The translations under genes were made by a program, and so were the position numbers. A stretch of DNA of 64,000 nt from Corynebacterium epidermidicanis. GTDB taxonomy: Bacteria; Actinomycetota; Actinomycetes; Mycobacteriales; Mycobacteriaceae. The notes below the pieces were generated by a model. That model worked only from the letters and a program-made list of their open reading frames with translations, searched no databases and was not told the origin of the DNA. The stretch covers positions 682,001 through 746,000 of the forward strand of contig NZ_CP011541.1 in assembly GCF_001021025.1 (NCBI RefSeq), in the 5' to 3' direction. Below are positions 9,197 through 17,551 of this stretch, piece by piece (position 1 is the first letter of the stretch; each line of letters starts with the position of its first letter).

Positions 9197-9214
9197 CCGT
9201 CTGCGGAGATGGTA

Positions 9215-9868
9215 CTAGCTGGAGCTGGATGGCGTGGTGGCCGTTGGGGTAGCTTCGGGAGTTTCGGAAGGCGCGGTAGTGCTGCGCTTTTCGGTAGCTA
9301 ACCCGAGTTCTTCGATCCGCTTGCGTGGATCTTGTTTGTCCGAGGATACCATCTGTTGCATGGTCAAGCCCCTCTTATTATCGACCACTGTGATGACCGC
9401 GGTGGTCCCCAAAGTCGACCAACCGACGATGCGATCACCAGAATCCTCTACCACGCGGGAACTGCGAAGCTCGGTGAGCAGCTGGGTAGTGGAAGCCGCT
9501 TTGGCATCACCGCTAAAGAACTGAAATTGCCCCACCTCGGGGCCGGTGCACGCGTAGGAATCGGGGATCCCGTTGGAATCACAGCTGGTAAACAGCTCAA
9601 AGAACTCTGACGGAGCCAAGGACCCGAAGTTCTCCCGCACCTTCGCCAGCTCCCGCGAACCTGGGTCCAGCGAAAACGTGGAGAAAGTCTCCACGGTTCG
9701 AGCCGTGGTGGCCGTCGCGCTGCCAGGGCTTGTCGACGTCTCTGTGGCAGTTGCGACCGTGTTGTCCGGGTTGGGTTCGTCTTTTTTTGCCCCTCCGCAC
9801 GCGACCAAAAGTACTGCCGCGAGCGGTACAGCCAGGGCAGTTGTCAATGTTTTGCAGCGCGATAGCAC
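9215..9868 (-). CDS. Secreted lipoprotein, unknown function
   Basis: 217 aa from the GTG at 9868, chosen because an AAGG site lies about 9 nt upstream; a GTG at 9877 would add three residues but sits on top of that site. Lipobox LLVAC places a lipidated Cys near residue 24. A Ser/Thr/Ala-rich linker follows, then a globular region with two cysteines (CDSNGIPDSYAC), and an STTAPSETPEATPT-type tail. It is probably anchored to the outer face of the membrane. No family assigned; it lies convergent to the PDZ protease. Confidence 0.75.
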   Translation of the reverse strand: MLSRCKTLTTALAVPLAAVLLVACGGAKKDEPNPDNTVATATETSTSPGSATATTARTVETFSTFSLDPGSRELAKVRENFGSLAPSEFFELFTSCDSNGIPDSYACTGPEVGQFQFFSGDAKAASTTQLLTELRSSRVVEDSGDRIVGWSTLGTTAVITVVDNKRGLTMQQMVSSDKQDPRKRIEELGLATEKRSTTAPSETPEATPTATTPSSSS

Positions 9869-9942
9869 GAGTTCCACCTTAACCTATCGATGGATGTCCA
9901 GGGGACTTGGCTAATCGGTTTTATCAAGATTGAGCTTGGGTG

Positions 9943-10040
9943 GGGTGGGCTTGGGTTGTTTGGGCAGTTTGGGCTTGGGTTGTTTGGGCTGTTTGGGCTT
10001 GGGTTGTTTGGGCTTGGGTTGTTTGGGCTGTTTGGGCTGC
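9943..10040. repeat. G-rich short tandem repeats (TGGGCTTGGGTTGTT type)
   Basis: About 100 bp made of repeated TTGGGCTTGGGTTGTTTGGG units, alternating with short GGGC(T/A)GTTTGGGC insertions. Every few bases there is a GGG run on the + strand, so the strand could form G-quadruplexes. It is non-coding and lies directly next to the palindrome at 10049. Confidence 0.8.
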
Positions 10041-10048
10041 AAACTTCC

Positions 10049-10146
10049 TATGTCGTCCCTTCGCGGTAGTCGGACTACACAGACGCCCTAATTTCGGGGA
10101 TTTTTCGATGCTTTAGGTAGTCGGACTACCGCGAAGGGACGACATA
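10049..10146. repeat. Palindromic repeat family, core-only copy A
   Basis: Two 30-nt arms (10049-10078 and 10117-10146) are complementary at 29 of 30 positions, with a 38-nt loop. Each arm begins TATGTCGTCCCTTCG and ends in the nested palindrome GTAGTC-N-GACTAC. The same arms form the centre of the larger elements at 16766, 49412, 54768 and 58188. Here the outer terminal repeats are absent. Confidence 0.85.
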
Positions 10147-10299
10147 GCGCTTCTGAAGCCCCGGCTAGACACCCGACCCAAGCCACGAGCCCGCCACCAG
10201 CTACGGGCGTCTAACCGAGTTCCGGGCTGTGAGTATTCGACTCAGCTACAAAAGCCCACCCCACCGTGAACCGTGAAATGCACCACCAGGATTGCCGGG
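10147..10299. other. Intergenic stretch without recognised features
   Basis: Between the palindrome and the convergent PPA1309-family gene I see no ORF, RNA or clear terminator. Confidence 0.5.
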
Positions 10300-10788
10300 C
10301 TATTCCTCATCCATTTCTTGGGCATCTAAAGTAAACCGCAGTGCTTCGATCACTTCGGGTGCGATGTTGGTGCCCCCGCGGAGCTCGACCTTGTCGTCTG
10401 CGAAGGGAGCTGCGAGTTCTTCTTCGGTGGGGCGTAGTTGTAGCAAGGTGAGCTGAGAATTGTCGCGAAGCACACCGGAGTAGAGGCGGGCTGGGCGGGC
10501 ATCAGTTTCGCCCTGCTCGCGGAACATGATTTCTTGGGCCAGAATTACGCCTTCGACTTCTGCGGGCCACGCCAACTGGGGGAGTAGATCCTCCACGGCA
10601 CCTTGTAGTTCGTCTTGGACAACTAGGGCAAGCGGGCCTTCCTCCTCCGGTAGTCCCAGAAGCTCAACCGGAACTAGCGCGAACAGGGTGGGGTTGGCAT
10701 CCCAGCCTTCAGCATGGATGAAATCCACCGCTTCCAGCATTGCTTTGTTCAATGATGGGTTGGAGCTGGCCTGTTCTGGGGTTGTCAT
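10300..10788 (-). CDS. PPA1309 family protein
   Basis: 162 aa, ATG start with AAGGAAA upstream. Matches the conserved actinobacterial PPA1309-like family (FIHAEGWDANPTLFALVP near the start; LTLLQLRPTEEELAAPF later; an acidic end DAQEMDEE). In mycobacteria the homologue (Rv3192 region) also lies beside the UPF0182 membrane protein, and here it is divergent from it. No signal peptide or membrane segment. Biochemical role unknown. Confidence 0.85.
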   Translation of the reverse strand: MTTPEQASSNPSLNKAMLEAVDFIHAEGWDANPTLFALVPVELLGLPEEEGPLALVVQDELQGAVEDLLPQLAWPAEVEGVILAQEIMFREQGETDARPARLYSGVLRDNSQLTLLQLRPTEEELAAPFADDKVELRGGTNIAPEVIEALRFTLDAQEMDEE

Positions 10789-10917
10789 GGGGGTGAATTT
10801 TCCTTGTTGCTACGAATTGAGGTGGAACTTTTGTGGCTAGCGGTGAGTTTGCCTAGAGAGGAAAACCCGTAAAGTGTAGGGGACTGCCAAAGCTAGATAG
10901 TGAAAAGGAGTTGGGAA

Positions 10918-13881
10918 TTGGCCACGAGCCTTGGATCCCGATCAAAACGACCACCGCGGACACTGTCGATTGTCTTGACGATACTCACCTTGTTCATAGT
11001 ACTGGCACCAGTAGCGGTGAGATATTTCACGGACTGGATGTGGTTCGGTGAGGTCGACTTCCGTGGTGTGTTCACCCAGGTCCTTTTCACCCGGATCGCC
11101 CTGTTCGCTATTTTCGGCGCAGTTGCGGCATTCATCGTTTGGTTGGCCGGGTTCATGGCGTTTCGCTATCGGCCTGACACCTTGGATGTCTTGGAACTGG
11201 ATAGCCCGGTACACGGCTACCGGCGTCTGATTGAGCAAAGCCTGCGCAAACTTCTCCTAGGAATCCCGCTCTTCGTGGGCGTTATCGCAGGTATTGCTGG
11301 CCAAAGCGCCTGGCGAACGGTGTCGCTGTTCCTAAATCGGGAGAGCTTCGGCAAGCAGGATCCGCAGTTCGGCATGGACTACGGTTTCTATGCCTTCTCA
11401 CTCCCGATGTTTCACCTCGTGGTGGATTCGCTGTCGGTGTTGCTGGCGCTGGCTTTCTTCGTTGCTGTGATTGGCCATTACTTGCTTGGCAGCATTCGTG
11501 CTGGTAGCCCAACGCGAAAGGGCTTTGTTTCGAGCGCGGCTCGGGTGCAGCTCGCGATCACGGCGGGTCTGTGGATGTTGGTTAAGGTCGCAGATTACTG
11601 GTTGGAGCGTTATGACCTCCTGGGCGTCCAGCACACCACCTTCACTGGTGGCTCCTACACAGATTTGCATGCTTACCTTCCAGCGAAAATCGTGCTTATG
11701 GTTATTGCGGCGTTGGTAGCAGTGGCTTTCTTCTCGACGATCGTGTTGCACGACATGCGCATCCCCGCGCTGGCCACGGTGCTCATGCTGTTGTCCGCGG
11801 GCGTTATCGGCGTGGCTTGGCCTCTCATGATGGAACAGTTCTCGGTAGCGCCGAACCGCGCGCAAAAGGAAGCGGAATCCATCCGTCGAAACATCGAGGC
11901 CACCCGATTTGCCTACGGCCTTACCGACGACAAGGTGACCTACCAGCGCGACTGGGGCTCAAAGTCCGCAGACAAGAAGTCTGCGGAAGCAGTGGCGGCG
12001 GATGAAGCGACCGTTTCTAACATCCGATTGCTGGATCCGGAGGTCCTCTCCGATACGTTCACGCAGCAACAGCAGCTGAAGAACTTCTATGGTTTCCCAG
12101 AGACTCTGTCCATTGACCGCTATGAAACCGACGGCCAGCTGCGGGACTATGTGGTGGCAGCTCGCGAGATGGATCCGAACGCGTTGTCCGGCAACCAGAA
12201 CGACTGGATCAATAAGCACACGGTATACACGCACGGCAATGGCTTCATTGCGGCTCCCGCTAATCAGGTCGATGAAGTTGCCCGGGATGTTGGCTCCACC
12301 CGCGGTGGCTATCCGATGTACTCGGTTGCAGACCTGCAAGCTCAGGAGCGCAATGCAAAGAATCCGATGGGGTTGGAAGTTGTCCAGCCGCGGTTGTACT
12401 ACGGCCCGGTAATTTCGGATACGCCACGAAATGTGGACTACGCGATCGTCGGCACGCAAGGCACCCCGGTGGAATACGACGCTGACGGGGTGAACTTCAC
12501 CTACGACGGCAAGGGCGGCGTGGACATTTCGAACATGTTTAACCGCACGATGTTTGCTGCTCGCTACCAGGAGCTGAACCTGTTGCTGTCGGACCGAATC
12601 GGTGAGGGGTCAAAGATCATCTACGAGCGTGACCCTCGCGGTCGCGTGCAGAAGGTCGCACCGTGGCTGACCACTGACTCCGCCACGTACCCTGCAATTA
12701 TCGACGGCCGGGTGAAGTGGATTGTCGATGGTTACACCACTTTGAATAATCTGCCTTACTCGCAGCGCACTTCGCTGACCGAAGCTACGGAAGATGCCCT
12801 CAACCCGGACGGCACGAATCAGGCGTTGATTAACGAGCGGACCAGCTACATTCGTAACTCGGTAAAAGCCACCGTGGATGCTTACGACGGCACGGTGGAG
12901 CTGTACGAATTCGATACGGAAGACCCCGTGCTGAAGGCGTGGAAGGGCGTGTTCCCGAACACGGTGAAGCCGAAGTCGTCGATTTCTGACGAGCTGAATA
13001 AGCACCTGCGCTACCCGGAAGACATGTTCAAGGTGCAGCGTGAGCTGATCGCGAAGTACCACGTTGACGACCCAGGCGTGTTCTTCACCAACGACGCGTT
13101 CTGGTCGGTGCCGAGTGATCCGACTGCGGTTGAGCAAAACCGTAAGGATAAGGCACAGCCTCCATACCACGTCGTGGCGGCAGATCCGGAGACCGGAAAA
13201 CCATCCTTCCAGCTCATCACCCCGTTCCGTGGCTTGAACCGTGACTTCCTGGCGGCGCACATGACGGCGTCTTCGGACCCCGAAAACTACGGCAAGATCA
13301 CTGTGCGCGTGTTGCCAACGAACACTCAGACCCAGGGGCCGAAGCAGGCGCAGGACACGATGATGTCCTCTGACCAGATCGCTCGGGACCGTGCGCTGTG
13401 GGAGCAGACCAACAAGCTTTCCAACGGTAATCTGCTGACGCTGCCGGTCGGCGACGGGGAGATCCTCTACGTCGAACCGATTTACACTCAGCGCAAGGAT
13501 CAAAAGTCCGCGTTCCCGAAGCTGCTGCGTGTCTTGGTTTCCTATGACGGCAAAGTCGGCTACGCCCCGACGATCGCCGAAGCGCTGTCGCAGGTTGGCA
13601 TTGACCCGCGAGCCGCCAACGACTTGAAGGACGCCAAGGATGTGCCGAAGGCTCCTGAGGCGACTGGAGACACGGCGTCGCCAAGCCAAGAGAACAAGGC
13701 CGGTGACGTGCCGGTTTCCGCGCCCGCAAATGCGACGGAGGCCCTGGCGAAGGTGAACGAGGCGATGGACAAGCTCAACAAGGCTAAGAGTTCTTCCCAT
13801 GAGGAGTACGGCAAGGCTCTCGACGAGCTCGACCGCGCTATGGCGGAATTCCGCCGGGCGCAGGAAGCACCGCAGCCGTAA
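10918..13881 (+). CDS. UPF0182 family large membrane protein
   Basis: 987 aa from the TTG at 10918, chosen because AAAGGAG (10904-10910) precedes it by 7 nt; a GTG at 10900 would include that site. The N-terminal third holds about seven transmembrane helices (for example LTILTLFIVLAPVAVRYF, ALFAIFGAVAAFIVWLAGF, VLMLLSAGVIGVAWPLMM). A long extracytoplasmic domain with the family's NIRLLDPEVL and YYGPVISDTPRNVDY segments follows, and the tail is Ala/Lys/Glu-rich. Homologue of Rv3193c (COG1615). Role unknown. It ends in a strong terminator. Confidence 0.9.
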   Translation: MATSLGSRSKRPPRTLSIVLTILTLFIVLAPVAVRYFTDWMWFGEVDFRGVFTQVLFTRIALFAIFGAVAAFIVWLAGFMAFRYRPDTLDVLELDSPVHGYRRLIEQSLRKLLLGIPLFVGVIAGIAGQSAWRTVSLFLNRESFGKQDPQFGMDYGFYAFSLPMFHLVVDSLSVLLALAFFVAVIGHYLLGSIRAGSPTRKGFVSSAARVQLAITAGLWMLVKVADYWLERYDLLGVQHTTFTGGSYTDLHAYLPAKIVLMVIAALVAVAFFSTIVLHDMRIPALATVLMLLSAGVIGVAWPLMMEQFSVAPNRAQKEAESIRRNIEATRFAYGLTDDKVTYQRDWGSKSADKKSAEAVAADEATVSNIRLLDPEVLSDTFTQQQQLKNFYGFPETLSIDRYETDGQLRDYVVAAREMDPNALSGNQNDWINKHTVYTHGNGFIAAPANQVDEVARDVGSTRGGYPMYSVADLQAQERNAKNPMGLEVVQPRLYYGPVISDTPRNVDYAIVGTQGTPVEYDADGVNFTYDGKGGVDISNMFNRTMFAARYQELNLLLSDRIGEGSKIIYERDPRGRVQKVAPWLTTDSATYPAIIDGRVKWIVDGYTTLNNLPYSQRTSLTEATEDALNPDGTNQALINERTSYIRNSVKATVDAYDGTVELYEFDTEDPVLKAWKGVFPNTVKPKSSISDELNKHLRYPEDMFKVQRELIAKYHVDDPGVFFTNDAFWSVPSDPTAVEQNRKDKAQPPYHVVAADPETGKPSFQLITPFRGLNRDFLAAHMTASSDPENYGKITVRVLPTNTQTQGPKQAQDTMMSSDQIARDRALWEQTNKLSNGNLLTLPVGDGEILYVEPIYTQRKDQKSAFPKLLRVLVSYDGKVGYAPTIAEALSQVGIDPRAANDLKDAKDVPKAPEATGDTASPSQENKAGDVPVSAPANATEALAKVNEAMDKLNKAKSSSHEEYGKALDELDRAMAEFRRAQEAPQP

Positions 13882-13923
13882 GCCGAGGCCCGCACTGGGC
13901 GGTCGATTTCGACTGACTATTCC

Positions 13924-13974
13924 GCTAACCCCCGACACTCCTGAAACCGCAGGTGGTGTCGGGGGTTAGCTTTT
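13924..13974 (+). terminator. Rho-independent terminator after UPF0182 gene
   Basis: 15-bp perfect arms (GCTAACCCCCGACAC and its complement at 13956-13970) are followed by TTTT. Confidence 0.85.
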
Positions 13975-14084
13975 GGCTATGCTGCGCAGTCGCCCGCCAT
14001 ACCCCCATAAAGGGGGAATTTGTGGGCAGGATGGATCGGTTCGGGGCGTCGGGAAGTCTAATGCAAGTGAGGGGGTATGCACTT

Positions 14085-14090
14085 AGAATG
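14085..14090 (+). promoter_or_regulatory. Candidate -10 box upstream of the DUF3558 lipoprotein gene
   Basis: TAGAAT lies 43 nt before the GTG at 14134, and a purine-rich GGGGGGAA Shine-Dalgarno lies at 14123-14131. No convincing -35 box. Confidence 0.35.
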
Positions 14091-14133
14091 AAGCCCGACG
14101 TATCTAGGTGAGCTATTTCCATGAGGGGGGAAT

Positions 14134-14784
14134 GTGCGTCGTCGGTATTCATTGAGAGTTCAGAACGCCTCAGGTGCCATTGCGGTCACAAGTTGTTTGC
14201 TTGCTTTAACTGGCTGTAGCGCAGGGGACCCGCCCGCACCGCCGTCACCTACATCGGTGGCTGTGGACGCTGCGGAAAGCCCAGGCTTACCGACGGTTGA
14301 CTTATCGACGCCCGCCTCCTTCGACCCGAAAGCCCCCGGCTTTCGTATCGTCGACCCTTGCTCGGAAATCCCGGACGAGGTGCTGCGGGAGGTTGGGTTG
14401 GGGGAGAGGTCGCGGATAACTCATGAACCAGGAGCACAATTTAGGTTTTGTGGGTTTTCAGTGGAATCGGGGGAAAGATTTCCCAATCGCGTGCGTCTAG
14501 CGGTGAATACGGGTACGCAGGCAAAGGCAGAGTCAGTTGGTGAGGCAGTGAATCTGCCACTACGCACCTCGATTCCGAATGTGTATCAGTATCGTCTCGC
14601 GGTGGGTGATAAATTCACCTGTGCTTCGGTTGCCCAGACCTCAGGTGGACAATTTGATGTCGACTTCGAAGACCGGAATAAGAAGATGACAGAGCAAGAA
14701 GTTTGTGATCGTTCCTTGGCACTTTTGGAAAAGCTGTATCCGATTGTGGAAGGAATTGCTCGGAATGGATCGTCTAGAAATTAA
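14134..14784 (+). CDS. DUF3558-type lipoprotein
   Basis: 216 aa, GTG start. Signal peptide with lipobox ALTGCS (Cys near 28), then a Pro/Ser linker and the DUF3558 core with conserved VDPCSEIPDEVL, FRFCGFSV and FTCASVAQTSGG plus a late Cys (EVCDRS), suggesting two disulfides. DUF3558 lipoproteins are common in Corynebacterium and Mycobacterium (LprB/LprC-like) and are of unknown function. The last 20 nt overlap the next gene in another frame, so the two are translationally coupled and probably act together at the cell surface. Confidence 0.8.
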   Translation: MRRRYSLRVQNASGAIAVTSCLLALTGCSAGDPPAPPSPTSVAVDAAESPGLPTVDLSTPASFDPKAPGFRIVDPCSEIPDEVLREVGLGERSRITHEPGAQFRFCGFSVESGERFPNRVRLAVNTGTQAKAESVGEAVNLPLRTSIPNVYQYRLAVGDKFTCASVAQTSGGQFDVDFEDRNKKMTEQEVCDRSLALLEKLYPIVEGIARNGSSRN

Positions 14785-16504
14785 CCAAAAGGTTCTTCGT
14801 AACCAAGTTTCTGAAATTGAAGACCTTTCGTCTCAAGCGAACGAGTTTCATAGGTTAGGTGGTCAAGGCACCATCTCCGCCTCGTACTCGGAAGTGTCCG
14901 GTTTGGACCAGATGGGGCAGTTTCATGGTGCCGTTGTCGATGGTGGGGTGGGGTCTGCCGTCGCTACGCTGCAGAAGTATGCACAGCAAGTGTCGTGGTT
15001 GCGGGATGGATTGTTGGCGACAGAGCGGGCGCTGGTTGACCAGGAGGGGCTGGTTGATCGGGCGGTACAGATTGCTGACGCTGGTGGTTCGGTGGGCGGG
15101 TGGGAGTCGCTCTTCCCAGAGCGCCCGGATGTTGTTTTCGAGGATTTCGAGTTCCCCACGCCCGTGGTAAGCGTCCCGTCGAGTTTGGCTGAGTTGAGCG
15201 CTGCGTTTTCTGGAACGGATTCTTCAGCTGTTTCGGCGACGGCTGATGTTTGGCGAGGACTTTCGCAGAATGCGTCACGTCTAGCTGAGGGGATTCGTCT
15301 GACTGCTTGGGATATGGACGAGATCAATAAGGCGCGGGCGATAGAGCAGGCCGTCGACCGAGCGCTGGAGATTGCCGACGCTGCAGACCGCTTTTCAGTA
15401 AATGCGCAGGTGATGGCAACTTCTGTCGAGTCGATGGGGGCGGTAGCGCAGGCCGGCGCGTTTCATGTCGCCCTCGCGGAGCTAGCGATTGCCTTCATTG
15501 AAGACCCGGTGGAGCGAGCCGCAGCCGAACAAGAATTCCTATCGAGCTTCATGGGATCAACTTTTCCAGCCGCCGTCGAATCCGTGGTGCCGTCGCTGCG
15601 CAACCTCATGGACATGGACGCCGGCGGGCGTACCGGCGGCGCGCTGCACCTGTCGATGAATGACATCGCCGGTGGTGGCGGCCTGCCCGGGGTCGAAATG
15701 ATTCAAGCCGGCTCCCGACAGCTGCAGAGCCTTATCGACGACCCCCGAGGGCTGACCGCTAGCTCTTTCGGACACATCAATCAACAAGCCACGGAACTCG
15801 CCGCGGTGGGGTCGCCAAGCATAGACCCACGTCATATCTCCACCACTGCGGCTGGTGGCGCGGGCCTGCTCGGGAACAACATTGGTTTTGAGAGTCCACG
15901 CATTGGTGCCTTCGGGCCAACTTCTGGTGCGCAGAGCGCCGCTGTCCCGTTCAGTGGGAGCACGCCTGGCAATGTGGCAGCCTCAATGGTTACAGCGCCT
16001 GGGTTCGCCGGCGCTGGAGGTACGCAACCCGGTCGGGTTCGTCCAAGTTCCGCGCTGCGTGGGTCCGGGACTGCCCCGCACGTTGGTACGGTTAGCGCGA
16101 CTGCTCCAAACTCAGGCCTTCCGATTTACCAGCGGCCACAACACGGACAACTCGGAGTAAATCCCGAAACTTTCCGACGCCCTATCGACCCAAACATTGC
16201 TACGAACGCGAGATCGGCCGGCCCGACAGGTGTAGGAGCTCGGGCAGTACCCCCTAGTTCATTCGGCGTGGCAAACCCGATGAACTCACCGGTGACGACT
16301 GCTGGCGGGGGATCTTCAACTGGCACTGGACGGGGAGCGGTGCCTTTCGGCGGGATGCCATTGGCGGCGAATTCGCAGGATTCCAAAAAGTCCAAGGTTA
16401 AGACAGTGACAAGCCCGATCGAGGAGGAAGGGAACATGAAAGCCCTGCTGGGCGATCTCCCTGCCGTGCTGCCAGGAGCCATCGGAGCGTGGGCTCGCGG
16501 ATAA
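14765..16504 (+). CDS. Large alpha-helical protein with Gly/Ser/Pro-rich tail, unknown
   Basis: 579 aa from the ATG at 14765 inside the lipoprotein gene. Residues 1-230 are predicted mostly helical with heptad-like spacing (EINQKVLRNQVSEIEDL; LQKYAQQVSWLRDGLLATE). About 330-560 is low-complexity Gly/Ala/Ser/Pro, and the protein ends MKALLGDLPAVLPGAIGAWARG. The helical head plus disordered tail resembles WXG100/PPE/EspB-type secretion substrates or partners, but I see no WxG motif and no ESX genes nearby, so this is only an analogy. No signal peptide. The coupled lipoprotein suggests an envelope role. Confidence 0.6.
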   Translation: MDRLEINQKVLRNQVSEIEDLSSQANEFHRLGGQGTISASYSEVSGLDQMGQFHGAVVDGGVGSAVATLQKYAQQVSWLRDGLLATERALVDQEGLVDRAVQIADAGGSVGGWESLFPERPDVVFEDFEFPTPVVSVPSSLAELSAAFSGTDSSAVSATADVWRGLSQNASRLAEGIRLTAWDMDEINKARAIEQAVDRALEIADAADRFSVNAQVMATSVESMGAVAQAGAFHVALAELAIAFIEDPVERAAAEQEFLSSFMGSTFPAAVESVVPSLRNLMDMDAGGRTGGALHLSMNDIAGGGGLPGVEMIQAGSRQLQSLIDDPRGLTASSFGHINQQATELAAVGSPSIDPRHISTTAAGGAGLLGNNIGFESPRIGAFGPTSGAQSAAVPFSGSTPGNVAASMVTAPGFAGAGGTQPGRVRPSSALRGSGTAPHVGTVSATAPNSGLPIYQRPQHGQLGVNPETFRRPIDPNIATNARSAGPTGVGARAVPPSSFGVANPMNSPVTTAGGGSSTGTGRGAVPFGGMPLAANSQDSKKSKVKTVTSPIEEEGNMKALLGDLPAVLPGAIGAWARG

Positions 16505-16629
16505 ATTCCATGCGAGAAACCCTTTTGACCTGCAGATTGGCGTGGCGGGCGGGTGATGTGTATAGTTGTTCCATGTCGCTGCGATTGCTTGTTTAACAAG
16601 TGGTTGCAGCGAGGTGAATTATCACCCGT

Positions 16630-16703
16630 CGCGGGGTGGAGCAGCTCGGTAGCTCGCTGGGCTCATAACCCAGAGGTCGTAGGTTCGAATCCTGCCCCCG
16701 CTA
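16630..16703 (+). tRNA. Initiator tRNA-fMet (CAT)
   Basis: 74 nt, full cloverleaf, anticodon CAT. It has the initiator marks: an unpaired C1-T72 at the acceptor end and three consecutive G-C pairs below the anticodon loop (GGG/CCC). CCA is not encoded. Confidence 0.95.
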
Positions 16704-16711
16704 CTAATAAG

Positions 16712-16748
16712 AACCCCTTGCTGGAAGTTTCCGGTAAGGGGTTTTCTG
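16712..16748 (+). terminator. Terminator of initiator tRNA gene
   Basis: AACCCCTT (16712-16719) pairs with AAGGGGTT (16736-16743), followed by TTCT. Confidence 0.7.
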
Positions 16749-16765
16749 TATCGCTGGCTGTTGGC

Positions 16766-17029
16766 GGGTTAAGTAAAGAAAAGTGTGTCTCGTCGGGGTG
16801 TCGTCGGCGGTGCGGGTGTGCTGCAAAAGTGCTATGTCGTCGCTTCGGCGTAGTCCGACTACGTAGAACAGCGTTTTTTCATGAAATAAATCCCACAGCG
16901 GTAGTCCGACTACACCGAAGGAACGACATCGAGCGGGCTACGGCCCCCCAGACAACAGTAAACACTGGCTTCAGGCCCACTACGCTGCGGAAAACACGCA
17001 GCAGAGACACACTTTTCTTTACTTAACCC
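16766..17029. repeat. MITE-like palindromic element, copy B (complete)
   Basis: 264 bp. The perfect 25-bp terminal inverted repeats (16766-16790 and 17005-17029) begin GGGTTAAGTAAAGAAAAGTG. The centre has two near-complementary arms (16832-16862, 16901-16929) with the nested GTAGTCCGACTAC motif. It carries no ORF of its own. It lies between the initiator tRNA terminator and the feo operon. No flanking direct repeat was found for this copy. Confidence 0.85.
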
Positions 17030-17176
17030 CAATCGGATGTCCGGATCCTTCAAAGGGCTAGCCAGCGCCGAACCGCGCTCCGTCGAAACACCCCAAAAAA
17101 CTATCCCCACCCAATTCCGCAATAAGCATGTGTTGTAAATGAAAACTGGCTATTGCTCTGATTGTCCGAAAGCTGT

Positions 17177-17195
17177 TAAGGTTAGCCTTACCAAG
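17177..17195 (+). promoter_or_regulatory. DtxR-like iron box upstream of feoABC
   Basis: TAAGGTTAGCCTTACCAAG matches 15 of 19 positions of the DtxR consensus TTAGGTTAGCCTAACCTAA. It is about 75 nt upstream of feoA, in the expected promoter zone. This predicts repression by Fe2+-DtxR. Confidence 0.75.
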
Positions 17196-17269
17196 ATTTT
17201 CTAAGGTGAAGCTTGCCTAGTTTGATGCCGGGCAAGCATCGCATAATCCGAGTTCAAAGGAAGTTTGCT

Positions 17270-17551
17270 GTGTTCACTATGGCCACTGCTCCTCAGTGCG
17301 TCCGCAAGGACTGCATTTCCGCCGACGCTGCTCCTATCGGCTGTGTCGCTAGCTTGCCGGAATGCTGTCTGGAACGAGCGACCGCGGCCAACCCTGCGCT
17401 GGCTTTGCGCCTCCGCGAACTTGGGATTCGCCCAGGCATCCAGGTGAAGCTCGGTCAAAAGGTCGCCGGTGGTGGCCGGATCGTGACGGTTGGGTCCGCA
17501 CGCTATGCCATTGACCGCAAGACCCTGCAGCAACTGGATATCAAGCTGTGA
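17270..17551 (+). CDS. feoA: FeoA ferrous-iron transport accessory protein
   Basis: 93 aa from the GTG at 17270, which has AAAGGAAG about 6 nt upstream; an ATG at 17279 is an alternative. The core is an SH3-like FeoA domain (ALRLRELGIRPGIQVKLGQKVAGGGRIVTVGSARYAI...TLQQLDIKL). The extra N-terminus carries five cysteines (CVRKDC...GCVASLPECC), unusual for FeoA and possibly metal-binding. The stop overlaps the feoB start (GTGA). First gene of feoABC, behind a DtxR-like box. Confidence 0.88.
   Translation: MFTMATAPQCVRKDCISADAAPIGCVASLPECCLERATAANPALALRLRELGIRPGIQVKLGQKVAGGGRIVTVGSARYAIDRKTLQQLDIKL

Noticed and set aside
12610..13938. 442-aa minus-strand frame opposite the UPF0182 gene
   Set aside because: The sense strand carries a clearly conserved membrane protein; the antisense product is Arg/Val/Leu-rich without a family resemblance.
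16766..17029. Palindromic element as a tRNA-linked attachment site or small RNA gene
   Set aside because: Copies occur at unrelated loci in both orientations, and one has an 8-bp target duplication, which fits transposition better.
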